Assembly (NCBI RefSeq): GCF_001411555.2
Contig: NC_049909.1
Span: 14,690,686 to 14,754,685, forward strand
DNA length: 64,000 bases
Origin: Juglans regia
Taxonomy: Eukaryota; Streptophyta; Magnoliopsida; Fagales; Juglandaceae
Direction: 5' to 3'
Both the position numbers and the translations under genes were made by a program. This document shows, in pieces, positions 61,691 through 64,000 of this stretch (positions within the stretch are counted from its first letter, which is position 1; each line of letters starts with the position of its first letter). A model generated the notes under the pieces. That model saw only the letters and a list, made by a program, of their open reading frames with translations. It had not been told where the DNA came from and did not search any database.

Positions 61691-63120
61691 ATTACACACA
61701 ATTTGATACTTGTGCTTTATTGTTCTCATTTGAGGACAATGAACTAGGAAAATACTCACAAAACAAATATGCATGAAGTGCACAAAGGCATCCAGCCTGA
61801 AAATGCAAGCCCAATTACCATCCATAAATGACATTTTAAGAAAAGAGAAATCCTCAGGGGAAAGGGTACCATTACCCATAGTCCATCTATTTATCCCCAA
61901 ACCCATCGAACTCCAGACCTAATTGAGCAACCCAAGCAGAGTCACTTCCCTCGTTTATTCATTAAAAAAAAAAAAAAAAAAAGAACTGAAAAACACATAC
62001 ACAGAGTTTCATACTGCTAGCCATGCCTCCCAACACCAAACTCCCACATCAACTGCACCACATCCATCACCAGAAACTACAACTTCCACAAAAATGCACA
62101 AACACCAAATGAAGAAAAATCCATCGCACAATAGATTGACACCCATTTCACAAATTCATACCCATTTCATACTCAAAACCCAAACCCAAGGAAATCCAAA
62201 AATGGAGTATACGAAATTTGCTATCGAAACCCAAACAAACCGAGCAAAATAAATGAAAAAAATCAAGGTTAGGGTTTCAGATCTTACCGTGTTTTTAGTA
62301 TATGATATGGAGAGAAGCTCTTAGTAGCTGTTGGAAAGAGAGCTGTGGGCAATTTTACAGGAAGAAAAACGAAAAGAGTTGTGCGGGAGATAGGGAGAAG
62401 GAGATGTGAAGGGAGAGGAAAAGGAAAAGGAAAGGAAAAGAAAAAAAGAAAAAGAAAAATAATGAGATGGTCATGCGAAATGAATGTGCAGGAGAGAATA
62501 GGAGTCTAGATCGACCCAGGAACGGAGAGAGGAGGGAGAGGAGTTTCTGAAGAAAGGAAAACGGAGAGAAGAGCGAGAGTTTCTGAGTGAAGGAAAATAC
62601 GAGGGAAAGAGATAGCAGCCGTTGGGACGGAAACAATAAAATAAATTATGCCTTTGACTAGTTCAATGCAGGACTTTTAGCTCAATAAAAGCTAAAATTT
62701 GGACTTGAATTTGGCAATGGCTAGGCCATTGCCAATGCTCTTACACTCAAGCATATGGAGAGAGAGTCACTTGGGCCAAGTGGGTTTGGCACAAAGTCAT
62801 TCTGTTAAAAACCTCTATTTTTATGTGAAAAAAGAGTTTTAAGGGCAATCTGCCTTTTGCTATTAACATTCAAAAGTTTAATATTACTTTAGATTCCTAG
62901 TGTAATTGCTGTGAAAAACCAGATATGGACTCATTAGATCACCATGTACTGTACGTGGTGCTTAAGTCCGTTTGCTTATGAGTTATGGGATTATTTTACA
63001 AGGTTACTGGACATCAAAATAGAAGGAAGAAGAAGCTGCTGGCATCGGATGACAGAGACCTGGTTCCGAAAGGCTTATGTTGTCTCCCAACTACGAGCAT
63101 AGTTCGCATGGAAGATAAAA
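61691..63120. other. Upstream of the HLH fragment; leader-like but no proven exons
   Basis: On the minus strand, 61906-61750 is open (GLGINRWTMGNGTLSPEDFS) between splice-like sites but matches nothing I know. 62640-62287 is a CT-rich stretch ending in a good donor (AAACACG/GTAAGATC), the look of a 5' UTR. It is possible that a gene with leader, small exon and the HLH exon exists, but I cannot prove the joins. Confidence 0.3.
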
Positions 63121-63439
63121 ATGAGTCTGACAAACACGATACGTTTTAAGACTAAACTTCTACTTACTGAACAGATGATGAAATTATCTTCTTGCAAGAA
63201 AGTTAGAAATTATGATCTTGTCACTATGCATCAATTAGGCATATTACCTTCTCAGGTATCAAAACACCAAAAGTTTTGGTCTTACGATGGACTCCTCGGC
63301 CAGTCTCTGGTTTTGTCAAGCAGAATGTAGATGGGTATAGTTTGGGCAACCCAAATATTTGTAGTGGATCTGTCAAGAGAGGATTTGATTATTGTAGGTT
63401 TTTCTGCCTGTTATGGATGGGAAACAAACACAATATATA

Positions 63440-63800
63440 TATACTACAATAAATATAGTCTTTTGCCACCAATTATTTTTTCAAGATATATATTCGTGGT
63501 AAATAATTAGCTAATGACACGAAAACTGTTCGTGAAAAAAGAAAATGACCTATTATTATGAGATATCGTCGATGAGTACATCTATGTGGGAGAAAATAAT
63601 TTTGGCGGTGACTATTTATCGTCGCAAATAGTATTGCAAAAGTAATGGTTTTCTCGTGGGTCATTGCTTTTGCGACGGGTATTTAGCTTGTTTCGGCGAC
63701 TTTATATCGCCCAAAGAAACTGACTTATTTTTTGAATTCTGGGTATTTTTTACGGCGACTTTATGATATTTTGCGGCGATGATAACCTGCCGCAAAAAAA
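63440..63800. mobile_element. CACTA-like transposon end with subterminal repeats
   Basis: TACTACAATAAATATAG at 63441 resembles a decayed CACTACAA terminus. It is followed by repeated GCGGCGA/CGGCGACTTTAT/TCGTCGCAAA motifs in both orientations (63605-63625, 63674-63705, 63752-63793). Such arrays are typical of CACTA subterminal regions. The other end is outside the window or lost. Confidence 0.45.
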
Positions 63801-63950
63801 GATAATAAATTAAATCCATACGTTTTCCCCCTCATTTCTTTCATCTCTTCCCTCTCTTCTCTTCTTTCTTTTCTCCCTCCTCCCTTCCCGCACAAACCAT
63901 TGATCTCTTCAATTCTCTCTCCCTCTCTCTCTCTCTCTGGGTCACCGTCC

Positions 63951-64000
63951 ATGGAGTCCGATCGCGAAACCAAGCCCCTCCCTCGCGGATTCTCTCTCTC
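63951..64000 (+). CDS. Possible gene start running off the right edge
   Basis: ATGGAGTCCGATCGCGAAAC opens a frame (MESDRETKPLPRGFSL) still open at the window end. It follows a long C/T-rich leader-like stretch (63830-63940) and a marked rise in GC, as expected for a gene 5' end. Only 16 codons are visible, so no family can be named. Given the CACTA-like repeats immediately upstream, it may be host sequence beside or captured by a transposon. Confidence 0.35.
   Translation, partial: MESDRETKPLPRGFSL

Overview
This is eukaryotic nuclear DNA from a higher plant. It is AT-rich, its genes are split by GT-AG introns, and the recognisable proteins are plant families (gibberellin 2-oxidase, ICR/RIP ROP-interactor, GH28 polygalacturonase, SOUL haem-binding protein). 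It is full of plant transposon debris. I infer a woody eudicot. The MITE families built on GTTTGGATGTTGAGTTGAG-like termini recall Juglandaceae/Fagales genomes, but that is memory and not proof.

Five protein genes are well supported, and I resolved their splice structures by hand. (1) 1-2672 minus: the 5' four exons of a caffeoyl-CoA-O-methyltransferase-like methyltransferase that runs off the left edge, with one probable GC-AG intron. (2) 4420-6065 plus: a two-exon SOUL haem-binding protein. (3) 28799-30070 plus: a three-exon class-I gibberellin 2-oxidase with all catalytic residues. (4) 32473-34812 minus: an ICR1-like scaffold protein whose first coding exon contributes only 14 nt. (5) 45495-47126 plus: a four-exon GH28 polygalacturonase with the full catalytic set. 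The products act in methylation, haem/tetrapyrrole binding, gibberellin catabolism, ROP GTPase polarity signalling and pectin degradation. They form no operon or visible cluster.

The rest is mobile and repeated DNA. 7.2-11.3 kb holds MITEs and a decayed Copia-like element on the minus strand. 15.2-16.6 kb holds a MITE pair and a 610-bp long-TIR element. 38-41 kb is MITE-rich and includes two nearly identical copies in inverted orientation. 41.56-44.43 kb is a 5'-truncated, broken LINE. 44.5-45.0 kb is a three-copy ~190-bp tandem repeat just upstream of the polygalacturonase promoter. 50.4-54.4 kb is a tandem array of ~0.65-0.70 kb units, one interrupted by a 616-bp hAT-type element with an 8-bp target duplication. 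55.7-60.9 kb has Helitron features: an RPA-like pseudogene followed by a terminal hairpin and CTAG. 61.4-61.7 kb carries an IBH1-like HLH fragment. The right edge has CACTA-like subterminal repeats and the possible start of another gene at 63951.

I found no novel multi-gene system. The most informative items are the array with its hAT insertion and internal empty-site paralogues, the Helitron terminus with its RPA fragment, the GC-AG intron and the 14-nt coding exon. All family assignments come from reading the sequence; no database search was run.
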